From positions 1 through 55,826 of the forward strand of contig FR878324.1 of the NCBI GenBank assembly GCA_000434335.1: a DNA stretch of 55,826 nt, written 5' to 3'. Under the pieces are notes generated by a model. The model had not been told where the DNA came from. It did not search any database and saw nothing but the letters and a program-made list of their open reading frames with translations. The stretch comes from Clostridium sp. CAG:492 (GTDB lineage: Bacteria > Bacillota > Clostridia > TANB77 > CAG-508). Made by a program: the position numbers and the translations under genes. How positions within the stretch are numbered: position 1 is the first letter of the stretch; every line of letters begins with the position of its first letter. Of this stretch, positions 1 through 7,843 are shown piece by piece.

Positions 1-97
1 GTTTCCAAATTTCTATGATTTCTTATTTAACCATAGTTTGCTAGATATTTCAAGAAATTTCGCAATACTTTTTTCGACAAGTTTCATATTAATTACT

Positions 98-138
98 AAA
101 ATAGAGCAATTAATCTAGAATATCAATTGCTCTATTTT
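98..138 (-). terminator. Rho-independent terminator after pepC
   Basis: Two perfect 14-base arms (98-111 and 125-138) contain the AGAGCAATT core and end in AAAA/TTTT tails. The hairpin sits about 45 bases past the pepC stop. The A/T tails would let it work in both directions. Positions 1-97 to its left hold only a 24-codon minus-strand reading frame without a ribosome binding site, so I see no gene there. Confidence 0.8.
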
Positions 139-184
139 ACAATAATTTTCTTAAATATTTTTATTTTAGCAGAAAATTTCAAAT

Positions 185-1495
185 TTAAGCTAATGTTCCC
201 ATTGGATCCCATGGTTTTAATCTTATTTTTTCTGTTGTTAGTATATTTTGTTCTTCTTGTGTTAGATATTTTTTGTTTATTACTACTTGATATACATAGC
301 TATTAAACCAAGTATCTGTTGCTACATGATAACCTTTATTTGCTTTTTTATCACCCCAACTGTTTTCTATTTTCCATTTTGTTGGTGTATCATTTTCTAA
401 ATTTACTCCTGTTATTACCATTGCATGATTCATTGCACTTTCTCTTGTATCTAGCATTGCTTCTTTTGACATTTTGCTGTTTATTTGAAATAAAGTATCT
501 ATATCAAAGGATTTATCATCCCATGTTCCATCATCAATATCTCTTGCTTTTAAGCAATCTGAACCAAACCATACTGGCTCTCCATCTTTTAATTGATTTA
601 TTGTTAATTCTTTTAGTCTATTTATATCTAAGTTTAAATATAATATTTCTTTTCCTTCAATTACATTTCCAATATGCTCTACTGTATATAGTTTATTAAA
701 TGGTTTATCATCTGTTGGACTGTTTATTATACTTATATAATCATCTAAATTTATGTCTGCTATTTCCTTATAAAATCTTATTGGATCTAAGTCTTTTATT
801 ATATTGTAATTATCATCTTTATCTACATACTCAAATGAGAATTTTTTAGGTGGAACTCCAAAGCTACTACATAAAATTTTATAAATGTTTTCTATACATT
901 CTGCTTTTTTACCATCTATATTTTCATTATTATGTCTTATTTCAAATGCAAATTTACGAATATATCTATTTAGTAATCCATCAATTTCACGTGTATTTGA
1001 GCTTTGGAATGTTTCTGGGAATGCACTTTTTGGTACTATACCATATTTATTTACTATGTTTACAAATAAATCCCATTGACCGCCATCTTGAATTCCATTG
1101 CTTAATAGCCCATCTAAAGTTCTATCATCTTTTTCTTTATCTTTTAAAGATATGATATTTTCTAATAGATAATTGCATTTTTCTAATTTATCATAAAATG
1201 CTATATAATTTTGTGATAACTCGAAATCCTTTAAATTGTATTTTTTTGCAATTTTTTCTCTAATTACATTGCATCCTGCAAATATCCAGCATCTTCCACT
1301 TTGTTTTTGATCTGTTACTGGTAAAGTTTTTAAGTTTATTGAGAACATATCTCTTGAAAATTCAGTTTGTTCATTCACTCTTATTAAGTCACTTATTTTA
1401 CTTTTCACTAATGCTCTTCTTGTTATAGTATGTGCAGTATTATTTAAATACTGTGATTCAATATTATTTAAATTTTCCTTTGTTATTTCTTTCAT
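185..1495 (-). CDS. pepC: Aminopeptidase C (bleomycin hydrolase family, peptidase C1B)
   Basis: Cytoplasmic papain-fold cysteine aminopeptidase of 436 residues, the usual length of the family, which removes N-terminal residues from peptides. The catalytic triad is readable: Cys69 in QSGRCWIFAG, His357 in MNHAMVITG and Asn378 in ENSWGD. The C-terminus ends GTLA, matching the family's habit of placing its C-terminal tail in the active-site cleft. A ribosome binding site (AGGAGGATAAA) precedes the ATG. It is the last gene before a terminator and appears to be transcribed alone or with the small gene upstream. Confidence 0.95.
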   Translation of the reverse strand: MKEITKENLNNIESQYLNNTAHTITRRALVKSKISDLIRVNEQTEFSRDMFSINLKTLPVTDQKQSGRCWIFAGCNVIREKIAKKYNLKDFELSQNYIAFYDKLEKCNYLLENIISLKDKEKDDRTLDGLLSNGIQDGGQWDLFVNIVNKYGIVPKSAFPETFQSSNTREIDGLLNRYIRKFAFEIRHNNENIDGKKAECIENIYKILCSSFGVPPKKFSFEYVDKDDNYNIIKDLDPIRFYKEIADINLDDYISIINSPTDDKPFNKLYTVEHIGNVIEGKEILYLNLDINRLKELTINQLKDGEPVWFGSDCLKARDIDDGTWDDKSFDIDTLFQINSKMSKEAMLDTRESAMNHAMVITGVNLENDTPTKWKIENSWGDKKANKGYHVATDTWFNSYVYQVVINKKYLTQEEQNILTTEKIRLKPWDPMGTLA

Positions 1496-1557
1496 TATTT
1501 TATCCTCCTGTTTTTTTCATTATAGCAAAAGAATAAATTTTATTCAATTAATTATTA

Positions 1558-1713
1558 TCAGTTTTTATTTCCAAAGAAATCTTTAAAAATTTTTTCAAAT
1601 TCTAAATTATCCTCTGAACTTGAAGATTGTGGAGTTGTTTCTGTTGAATGAAGTTGTTTTCTATATTTTTCTGCTCTATCTAAAATTTTATTAATTTCAT
1701 TGTCTTTTGTCAT
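1558..1713 (-). CDS. Small hydrophilic protein of 51 residues
   Basis: Reads MTKDNEINKILDRAEKYRKQ at the N-terminus and KIFKDFFGNKN at the end, with a Ser/Thr-rich linker (TETTPQSSSS) between two predicted helices. The ATG follows a strong ribosome binding site (GGGAGGAAAAATT) and the frame is closed by TGA. There is no membrane segment and no cysteine. I do not recognise the family. It lies 60 bases upstream of pepC on the same strand and may be co-transcribed with it. Confidence 0.55.
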   Translation of the reverse strand: MTKDNEINKILDRAEKYRKQLHSTETTPQSSSSEDNLEFEKIFKDFFGNKN

Positions 1714-1796
1714 ATAATTTTTCCTCCCTGTTTATTAATTCATATTTTTCTTTTGTTGTTAAAATTATATATTAAAGTACTAAATTTAACAATACT

Positions 1797-1902
1797 AAAA
1801 CGGGGATGGTCCTTAATTTTTATTAAGGCCCGTCCCCGTTTTCAAAAAAAGTTGCAAGTGGTTGTCAAAAGGAACCGTCCCCTTTGACACCTTTGACATA
1901 AT
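1797..1902. repeat. GGGGACGG palindromic repeats (copies 1 and 2)
   Basis: Copy 1 (1797-1842) is a near-perfect palindrome with CGGGGATGGTCC and GGCCCGTCCCCG arms around an AT loop. Copy 2 (1851-1902) has GTTGTCAAAAGGAACCGTCC followed by CCTTTGAC. Copy 2 also carries GTTGCAAGTGG on its left side; the same extension is found, inverted, in the copy at 4627-4667. REP/REPIN-like intergenic repeats. No transposase is visible nearby. Confidence 0.8.
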
Positions 1903-1903
1903 T

Positions 1904-2380
1904 TTAGAGTTCATCTATCCATTTTTCTATTTCATCAGGTGATGTTACTATATTATCTGAATAACTTTCAAAAACAATATTCATTCCCTTATCAACTTTT
2001 GAATTTGGACATAATTTTTGAATTTCTTGAAATGTATGTCCAAGCCAACCTGCATTTGTTGCAAAAGGTTTTATTGTTTTATTTGATAAATCATTTTGTG
2101 TTAAAAAAGTTCTAATTACTGGAGCTATTGTATACCACCAAACTGGAGTTCCAATTATAATTTCATCATAGTCATTTAAATTTTTATCAATTTTTTGAAT
2201 ATCTGGTGTTTTACCAACACTACTATTATTTTGCTCTTCATCAACAACAGTTTGATAATCTGTTGAATATGGTTTAACTGGTTTAATTTCAAGAATATCG
2301 CAGTTAAGTTTTTGTTGTATATTTTCAGCAATCATCTTTGTATGACCAGTATATGAATAAAAAACAACCAATTTTTTCAT
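1904..2380 (-). CDS. Flavodoxin
   Basis: 158 residues, the size of a short-chain flavodoxin; an FMN-binding electron carrier or flavodoxin-like reductase in the cytoplasm. The phosphate-binding loop is at residues 8-14 (YSYTGHT) after a hydrophobic first strand. The GTPVWWYTIAPVIRTFL segment is the second FMN loop, as in the flavodoxin_4 group. Last gene of the dxs-like/merR/flavodoxin operon, 12 bases after merR. The operon promoter has a MerR operator. Possible electron donor to iron-sulfur enzymes of isoprenoid synthesis (IspG, IspH); that link is inference. Confidence 0.85.
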   Translation of the reverse strand: MKKLVVFYSYTGHTKMIAENIQQKLNCDILEIKPVKPYSTDYQTVVDEEQNNSSVGKTPDIQKIDKNLNDYDEIIIGTPVWWYTIAPVIRTFLTQNDLSNKTIKPFATNAGWLGHTFQEIQKLCPNSKVDKGMNIVFESYSDNIVTSPDEIEKWIDEL

Positions 2381-2392
2381 AAAAACTCCTCC

Positions 2393-2773
2393 TTAAATTT
2401 CTGTAAAATCTTTTCTTTTACCCTGTACAATTTCATCATATAATTTTAATTTGTAATTTAATCTTTCTATTGTTTCTGTTATATTTTTTTGCTTTTCTAA
2501 TAACTTCGCTCTTTGTTCTTCTAGCAGACCTTTTCGTGCTTCTACTGTATTTTTTCCTTGTTCTAATAGTGTCATATATTCTATTAATATCTCTATTTCG
2601 ACACCTGCATTTCTCATACATTTTATGAACTCAATTTTTTTGCAAGATTGCTCATCATAGTCACGTATTCCATTTTTATTTCTTGGTATATTTGTAAGCA
2701 AACCTATTCTTTCGTAATATCTTAATGTATCTGGTGTAAAATCATATTTTTTACTTACTTCTGCTATTGTCAT
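2393..2773 (-). CDS. MerR family transcriptional regulator
   Basis: 126 residues: an N-terminal winged helix-turn-helix (MTIAEVSKKYDFTPDTLRYY, the family signature) through about residue 70, then a long coiled-coil dimerisation helix (about 75-115). There is no C-terminal metal-binding cysteine cluster; the only cysteines lie near residues 44 and 52. This fits the AdhR/YraB-type group that responds to carbonyl or redox stress rather than metal sensors. It is the middle gene of its operon, and the operon promoter holds a palindrome between -35 and -10 (4586-4605), so autoregulation is expected. Confidence 0.9.
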   Translation of the reverse strand: MTIAEVSKKYDFTPDTLRYYERIGLLTNIPRNKNGIRDYDEQSCKKIEFIKCMRNAGVEIEILIEYMTLLEQGKNTVEARKGLLEEQRAKLLEKQKNITETIERLNYKLKLYDEIVQGKRKDFTEI

Positions 2774-2802
2774 TTTTTTCCTCCACTAATTATTATTGTA
2801 TA

Positions 2803-4551
2803 TTAAATTTCAGCTAATATTTGTTGTGGTGTTAGTTTGTTGGCTTTTAGTAGTTCTTTTACATCGTATTTATCATAAAATGCTTTTTTGATTCCATAGT
2901 TTTTTACTTTCATATCTGTATTTCCATAAAAGCTTGCTATTTTTTCGCCAAATCCGCCTTCTAGTATTCCATCTTCTAGTGTTATTACTTGATTGTGATT
3001 TTGTTTTAATTCATTTAATAGCTCTTCATCCAAACCTGTTATATATCTTGGATTTATTAGAGTTGGTGTTATATTTAATTTTTCTTTTATTTCTTTTGCA
3101 AGCTCTTCTCCTAATTGATAGAAATCTCCTAATGCTAATATTGCTATTTTTTCGCCTTTTTGCTCTACTTTAAATTTGTTTATATCACTATAATCTGTAT
3201 CTGGTGCTCTTCCATCTGAAATTACTCCATTACAAGGTATACGAATTGCTACTGGATGTTCTGTTTGCTCTATTGACCAATCCAACATTGCAAAATATTC
3301 TTCTTTTGATGTTGGGGCTAAATAAACCATATTTGGAATATTTGAAATCATTGGAATATCATATAATCCTAAATGTGTTACATCATTCATTCCATATACA
3401 GATGCTGTATTTACTAGTATTGTTGCTGGACTATTATTTATACATAAATCTTGTGATAATTGGTCATAAGTTCTTTGCATAAAGCTTGAATGAGTTGCAA
3501 ATACTGGTTTTCCACCATTTTTTGCGATTCCAGATGCCATTGCAATTCCGTGCTCTTCTGCTATTCCAACATCAACAAATTGTTTTCCAGCTTCTAGTCT
3601 TCTTTCTTTTGTAAAGCCTATATTTGTTGGAACTGCTGCAACTATTGCAACAACTTTTTCGTCTTTTTTCATTTTGTTTAATAAGAATTTTGCAGTTAAA
3701 TCTCCATAATCTTCACCATCAAATGAAACTGTAGGCTTACCGGTTTCAATATCAAAAGGCATAGTCCAATGCCAATTTTCTTTATTATCTTCAGCTAATT
3801 TATATCCTTTCCCTTTTTCTGTATTTATATGAACAACTATTGGATGGTCTATATCTTTTACTTTTTTGAATGTATCAATCAAGCTTTCCAAATTGTTTCC
3901 ATCATTTACATATACGTAATCAAGACCCATAGCTTTAAATAAATTACATTCGCAAGTTCCATTTGAAGCTCTAAGCTCTTTTAAATTTTTATATAGTCCA
4001 CCGTGATTTTCGGCAATTGACATATCATTATCGTTTACAACTATTATGAAATTTGATTTTTGCTCTCCAGCGAAGTCAAGACCTTCTAAAGCCTCTCCTC
4101 CACTTAATGAACCATCTCCAATAATTGCAATAACATTATAGTTTTCTCCTTTTAAATCTCTTGCCTTTGCAAGACCTGATGCTAAACTTATTGATGTAGA
4201 TGTGTGTCCAACATTAAACCAATCATGTTCACTTTCTTCTGGGTTTGTATATCCTGTTACATCATCATAGTGATCTTCATATAAAAAGGCATCTTTTCTT
4301 CCTGTTAAAATTTTGTGAGGATAACTTTGATGTGATACATCAAATACAAGCTTATCTTTTGGTGATTCAAAAACATAATGCATTGCAATTATAGCCTCAA
4401 CCATACCAAAGTTTGGACCAAAATGACCTCCATGTATACTTAATTTTTTTAATAAAGCAGATCTAATTTCTTCTGCTAATTCTTCCATTTCACTTATAGA
4501 TAGTGGTTTTAAGTCTTTTGGACTTTCAATTTTGTCTAAAATTTTTTCCAT
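2803..4551 (-). CDS. 1-deoxy-D-xylulose-5-phosphate synthase-like transketolase
   Basis: 582 residues. Thiamine-diphosphate enzyme of the DXS type, expected to condense pyruvate and glyceraldehyde-3-phosphate in the MEP isoprenoid pathway. The ThDP motif is GDGSLSGGEALEGLDFAG from residue 145 with NDNDMS at 173-178. DVSHQSYPHKILTGR (71-85) is the DXS signature, followed by transketolase pyrimidine-binding and C-terminal domains. The N-terminal GGHFGPNFGMVE departs from the canonical GGHLASNLGVVE, so it is a divergent DXS paralogue. I start at the ATG after AAGGAGGAAGAATA; the longer frame would read through the ribosome binding site. First gene of the MerR-controlled operon. Confidence 0.85.
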   Translation of the reverse strand: MEKILDKIESPKDLKPLSISEMEELAEEIRSALLKKLSIHGGHFGPNFGMVEAIIAMHYVFESPKDKLVFDVSHQSYPHKILTGRKDAFLYEDHYDDVTGYTNPEESEHDWFNVGHTSTSISLASGLAKARDLKGENYNVIAIIGDGSLSGGEALEGLDFAGEQKSNFIIVVNDNDMSIAENHGGLYKNLKELRASNGTCECNLFKAMGLDYVYVNDGNNLESLIDTFKKVKDIDHPIVVHINTEKGKGYKLAEDNKENWHWTMPFDIETGKPTVSFDGEDYGDLTAKFLLNKMKKDEKVVAIVAAVPTNIGFTKERRLEAGKQFVDVGIAEEHGIAMASGIAKNGGKPVFATHSSFMQRTYDQLSQDLCINNSPATILVNTASVYGMNDVTHLGLYDIPMISNIPNMVYLAPTSKEEYFAMLDWSIEQTEHPVAIRIPCNGVISDGRAPDTDYSDINKFKVEQKGEKIAILALGDFYQLGEELAKEIKEKLNITPTLINPRYITGLDEELLNELKQNHNQVITLEDGILEGGFGEKIASFYGNTDMKVKNYGIKKAFYDKYDVKELLKANKLTPQQILAEI

Positions 4552-4573
4552 TATTCTTCCTCCTTTTGTATAT

Positions 4574-4608
4574 AGTATATATATCACTTAGAGCTAGCTC
4601 TAAGTCAA
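4574..4608 (-). promoter_or_regulatory. MerR-type promoter with palindromic operator
   Basis: On the minus strand the -35 TTGACT (4603-4608) and the -10 TATATA (4578-4583) are separated by 19 bases, the over-long spacing typical of MerR-activated promoters. The 20-base perfect palindrome ACTTAGAGCTAGCTCTAAGT (4586-4605) overlaps the -35 and fills most of the spacer. The merR gene is second in the operon driven by this promoter. The site resembles operators of AdhR/YraB-type regulators (CTTAGAG...CTCTAAG). Confidence 0.85.
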
Positions 4609-4626
4609 GTGTTTTTTTCAAAGAAA

Positions 4627-4730
4627 GTTGTCAAAGGGGACGGTTCTTTTTGACAACCACTTGCAACTTTTTAATAAAAAACAAAAAGGTTGTCAAAAAG
4701 AACCTTCCCCTTTGACAACCTTTGATATAA
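4627..4730. repeat. GGGGACGG palindromic repeat pair (copy 3)
   Basis: Two head-to-head units: GTTGTCAAAGGGGACGGTTC (from 4627) ending in the CCACTTGCAAC extension, and GGTTGTCAAAAAGAACCTTC (from 4688) ending in TTTGATATAA. The second unit carries CCTTCCCC in place of CCGTCCCC. It lies between the MerR promoter and the end of the alpha/beta-hydrolase gene. Together with the copy at 1851-1902, in opposite orientation, it brackets the MerR operon. Confidence 0.85.
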
Positions 4731-4731
4731 T

Positions 4732-5643
4732 TTACCATTCTTTGAAAAAATCAATCAATTCATTCCAACTATCTAATCTTGCTTTTGCACACTCTTCTGG
4801 ATATTTTTTTTCTATGGTAAAAAATTTTGATAATATTTTTTGTAATTTTTTTTCTCCCCCAATTAGCTCTATTGCTTCTTTTGGAACTGCTAAAAGGTGG
4901 CTTCCTTTTTCATATATTTTATATTGATATTTATATTGATATTTTACCTCTTTAAGCTTATTAATAATTCTTATATATGCTTCATCAGATGGCCAAGTAT
5001 CATCATATTTTGGTGACATAAGTAAAATATTAGCACATATATTTTCTACTTTTATTCTACTTAAATCTGATCTTTGCTTAAAACATTCGTTGTAATAAAA
5101 TCTGTTCATAGATTTCATTGTATATTCTTTGTTTTTTCTCAACTTTCTTAATGTTGAAAATATATGCGAAAGTGATTCTGCTTTTTCATATGGAACATCC
5201 TGATTATGATAGCTATAATATGATTTGTGTTGTCTTATAATCATATTTTTGCATCCCTCTACAACAAAATCAAAACCGCTTATTGGAACAATACAAGATA
5301 TTTCTTTAAAATATGATGCACATAATAAAGTATATTGTGCCCCCAATGATATTCCTGTCATTCCAATTTTTTCAATTTTAACTTCACATTTATTTTTTAA
5401 CCAGTCTATTGCATTTTCTACATAATCTAATGGTATGTTTACTGTGTTTTTTGATAATGGCTTCCATAAATAATACCCCAGTGCAAGTACACTGAATCCG
5501 CTTTTTGATAATATTTCTGCCTTTTTTTCTACTAGTTGTCTTTTTTCTCCACTTCCACCAACTAAAATTATTCCTTTTTCTTTATATCTTGTTCCCGGAT
5601 AAAATGTGCCTATAAAACCGTCTTTTTCCAATGTACAGTACAT
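4732..5643 (-). CDS. Alpha/beta hydrolase of the acyl-CoA thioesterase/BAAT C-terminal type
   Basis: 303 residues, no signal peptide. Nucleophile elbow GISLGAQ with Ser99, probable acid Asp near 217 (SPKYDDTWPSDEA) and His249 in GSHLLA. The order and spacing fit the BAAT C-terminal hydrolase domain found in bacterial acyl-CoA thioesterases, but the usual N-terminal thioesterase domain is absent, so the substrate is unknown. The ATG follows AAAGGAGAGTTAGTA. It directly follows the PF06541 membrane-protein gene (17-base gap) and is probably co-transcribed with it. Confidence 0.75.
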   Translation of the reverse strand: MYCTLEKDGFIGTFYPGTRYKEKGIILVGGSGEKRQLVEKKAEILSKSGFSVLALGYYLWKPLSKNTVNIPLDYVENAIDWLKNKCEVKIEKIGMTGISLGAQYTLLCASYFKEISCIVPISGFDFVVEGCKNMIIRQHKSYYSYHNQDVPYEKAESLSHIFSTLRKLRKNKEYTMKSMNRFYYNECFKQRSDLSRIKVENICANILLMSPKYDDTWPSDEAYIRIINKLKEVKYQYKYQYKIYEKGSHLLAVPKEAIELIGGEKKLQKILSKFFTIEKKYPEECAKARLDSWNELIDFFKEW

Positions 5644-5660
5644 TACTAACTCTCCTTTTA

Positions 5661-6512
5661 TTACCTTTTATATATATTTCTTATTTCTTTCGCTTTTTTG
5701 GCACCGTCTTTTATTTTTTCTGTTGCATCTTCTTTTACTTTTATTGTTGTTTCCTTCATTCTTTCGGCGCTTTCTTTTATTTTTTCTGCCGCCTCTTCTT
5801 TTACTTTTGATGCAGTTTCTTTTACCTTATCGGTATTTTCTTTTATACGAGCTTTTATTTTTTCTATGTTTATTTTAGGAAAAGCATTTATTAATCTTCT
5901 ATCAAGGATTGATTTATTTGTTAAAATTTCCTTTACTTTTTTAGTTATTTCTTCTGTATTATCACCGGAATTTTTTTCATTTACTTCTTTTGCTGTTTTT
6001 CGTAATCTTGAAATAATGAAAAATGATATTATAAAATCTGTAATAAAAATAACTAATAATACTATTGCTATAATATTTATAGTGTTTTTATTCATTTTAT
6101 TTATTAAATTAATAAAAAATGGATTTGATATATATATAATAAAACAACCTAAAAGTCCAAATGGAATTATTGTTTCAAGACATATTCTGCCATTTATATT
6201 AAATTTTCTTTTACTATAATCCCACCATCTTGCTTTAAAAAATTTTTCCATTATGTAGCTTGTTAAATATTCTAATATACCACATACTGCAATTCCCATA
6301 AAAAATAATACTATTGGATCATCGTAATATTTACTTAATAATAGTGTTATTAAAATTCCTCCAACACCATATATTGGACAATATGGGCCTATTAAAAATC
6401 CTCTATTTACAAATTTTTTTGTTTGTATTAATCCATTTATAATTTCTATGAACCATCCTATCATTGCATATATTATAAATAGAATAAAATATACACTTAC
6501 ATTTATTTCCAT
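5661..6512 (-). CDS. PF06541-type membrane protein with C-terminal heptad/undecad tail
   Basis: 283 residues. Membrane segments lie at about 5-22, 38-62, 68-88, 115-135 and 145-170. The conserved blocks MIGWFIEIINGLIQTKKFVNRGFLIGPYCPIYG and WWDYSKRKFNINGRICLE mark the 'putative ABC transporter permease, type IV' family, whose true function is not known. After residue 200 the chain becomes a charged amphipathic tail repeating K(V/I)KE(T/S/D)A, about 11 residues per unit, like LEA or apolipoprotein helices. The start codon has no adjacent ribosome binding site (see the hairpin entry at 6519-6551). Confidence 0.75.
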   Translation of the reverse strand: MEINVSVYFILFIIYAMIGWFIEIINGLIQTKKFVNRGFLIGPYCPIYGVGGILITLLLSKYYDDPIVLFFMGIAVCGILEYLTSYIMEKFFKARWWDYSKRKFNINGRICLETIIPFGLLGCFIIYISNPFFINLINKMNKNTINIIAIVLLVIFITDFIISFFIISRLRKTAKEVNEKNSGDNTEEITKKVKEILTNKSILDRRLINAFPKINIEKIKARIKENTDKVKETASKVKEEAAEKIKESAERMKETTIKVKEDATEKIKDGAKKAKEIRNIYKR

Positions 6513-6518
6513 AACTAT

Positions 6519-6557
6519 TATATAGCTATTTTGTATAAAAATAGCTATATACCCCTT
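6519..6557 (-). promoter_or_regulatory. Hairpin between Shine-Dalgarno and start codon
   Basis: A perfect 14-base stem (6519-6532 with 6538-6551, core ATAGCTAT) lies just 5' of the ATG at 6512. The only Shine-Dalgarno-like sequence, AAGGGG (6552-6557), is on the far side of the stem. With the hairpin looped out, the spacing to ATG becomes about 6 bases; without it, about 39. This resembles the folded initiation region described for phage T4 gene 25. Confidence 0.5.
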
Positions 6558-6620
6558 TCTTATTGCAATTTTTAATATTTAATAATGTTTTGTGATTATC
6601 GAATTTTATAATATTCATAT

Positions 6621-7805
6621 CTATTTCAAAATTTCGTTTTTAAAACTTGTTCCATTTTTTAGCTTACTTAAATTAAATAAATCTAAAATTGTTGCAGATA
6701 TATCTGCATATGTTTTTCTTATACCTAAATTAGTATTTGGTTTTATTTGTTTTCCATATACAAGTATTGGTGTGTATTCTCTTGAATGATCTGTACTTGG
6801 TGTTGTTGGGTCATTTCCGTGGTCTGCAGTTATTATTAGCATATCATCATCTTTCATATTTTTCATTATTTCTGGTAATTTTCCATCAAAATATTCTAAA
6901 GCTTCACTATAACCTTTTACATTATTTCTATGACCATATAACATATCAAAATCTACTAAATTAGTAAATATTAAACCTTTTGAATCTTTTTTTATACATT
7001 CTATGGTTTTTTCTATTCCATCTGCATTTCCATTTGTATGAATTGCTTTTGTAATTCCTCTACCAGAAAATAAATCTTCAATTTTGCCTATTGCAATTAC
7101 TTGTGCTTCTTTATCTTCATTATAAATTACATCTAACATTGTTTTTCCAAATGTATTTGATTCAAAATCCCTTCTGTTATATGTTCTTACAAAATTTTCA
7201 TTTTTGTCACCTATAAATGGTCTTGCAATTACAGTACCAACATTATATTTTGGATCATCTAATATTTTCCTTGCTACTTTACAAATTTCATATAATTTTT
7301 CAACTGGTATAACATCCTCATGTGCTGCAATTTGAAATACACTATCTGCTGATGTATATATTATAGGATATCCAGTTTTTACATGCTCTTCACCAAATCT
7401 TTTTAATATTTCAGTTCCAGAGCCCACTTCATTACATAAAATTCCTTTTACTCCAGTCTCTTTTATAAATTTATCTATAAGCTCTTTTGGAAAAGCATTT
7501 GGATATGTTTTAAATCCAGGCTTTTTTATATATCCACTCATTTCCCAATGTCCTACTGGACTGTTTTTCCCATCACAGGTTTCTGTAGCCTTTCCATATG
7601 CTCCAAGTACATTTTCAGCTTTATCTACTATGTCTACACCATCTATATTGTATAACCCTAAACTTTTCATATTAGGAAGATTTGGATGCTCACTGTTATA
7701 TATTCCAACCAAAGTATTACTTCCTTCATCACCATATACATGTGCATCTGGTAGCTCTCCTACTCCAAATCCATCTAAAACAATTATAATTGCTCTGTTA
7801 ATCAT
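6621..7805 (-). CDS. deoB: Phosphopentomutase
   Basis: 394 residues, the standard length. Interconverts (deoxy)ribose-1-phosphate and (deoxy)ribose-5-phosphate in nucleoside salvage. Alkaline-phosphatase-superfamily metal ligands are visible: Asp11 in VLDGFGVGELPDA, TADHGNDPTTPSTDHSREY near 330-350, and the phosphate-accepting Thr region around CDGKNSPVGHWEMSG. The ATG follows GGAGGAAAAAGATT. It follows the acidic unknown gene at 7844-8842 by 38 bases. No other deo genes are in the window. Confidence 0.95.
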   Translation of the reverse strand: MINRAIIIVLDGFGVGELPDAHVYGDEGSNTLVGIYNSEHPNLPNMKSLGLYNIDGVDIVDKAENVLGAYGKATETCDGKNSPVGHWEMSGYIKKPGFKTYPNAFPKELIDKFIKETGVKGILCNEVGSGTEILKRFGEEHVKTGYPIIYTSADSVFQIAAHEDVIPVEKLYEICKVARKILDDPKYNVGTVIARPFIGDKNENFVRTYNRRDFESNTFGKTMLDVIYNEDKEAQVIAIGKIEDLFSGRGITKAIHTNGNADGIEKTIECIKKDSKGLIFTNLVDFDMLYGHRNNVKGYSEALEYFDGKLPEIMKNMKDDDMLIITADHGNDPTTPSTDHSREYTPILVYGKQIKPNTNLGIRKTYADISATILDLFNLSKLKNGTSFKNEILK

Positions 7806-7843
7806 AATCTTTTTCCTCCTTTGTTTTTCTCTATTTAAACTTA

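Noticed and set aside
13..87. 24-codon minus-strand frame at the left edge
   Set aside because: No ribosome binding site, and no family recognised.
2436..2621. 61-residue frame within merR
   Set aside because: Out-of-frame shadow of the MerR coiled coil; no start signal.
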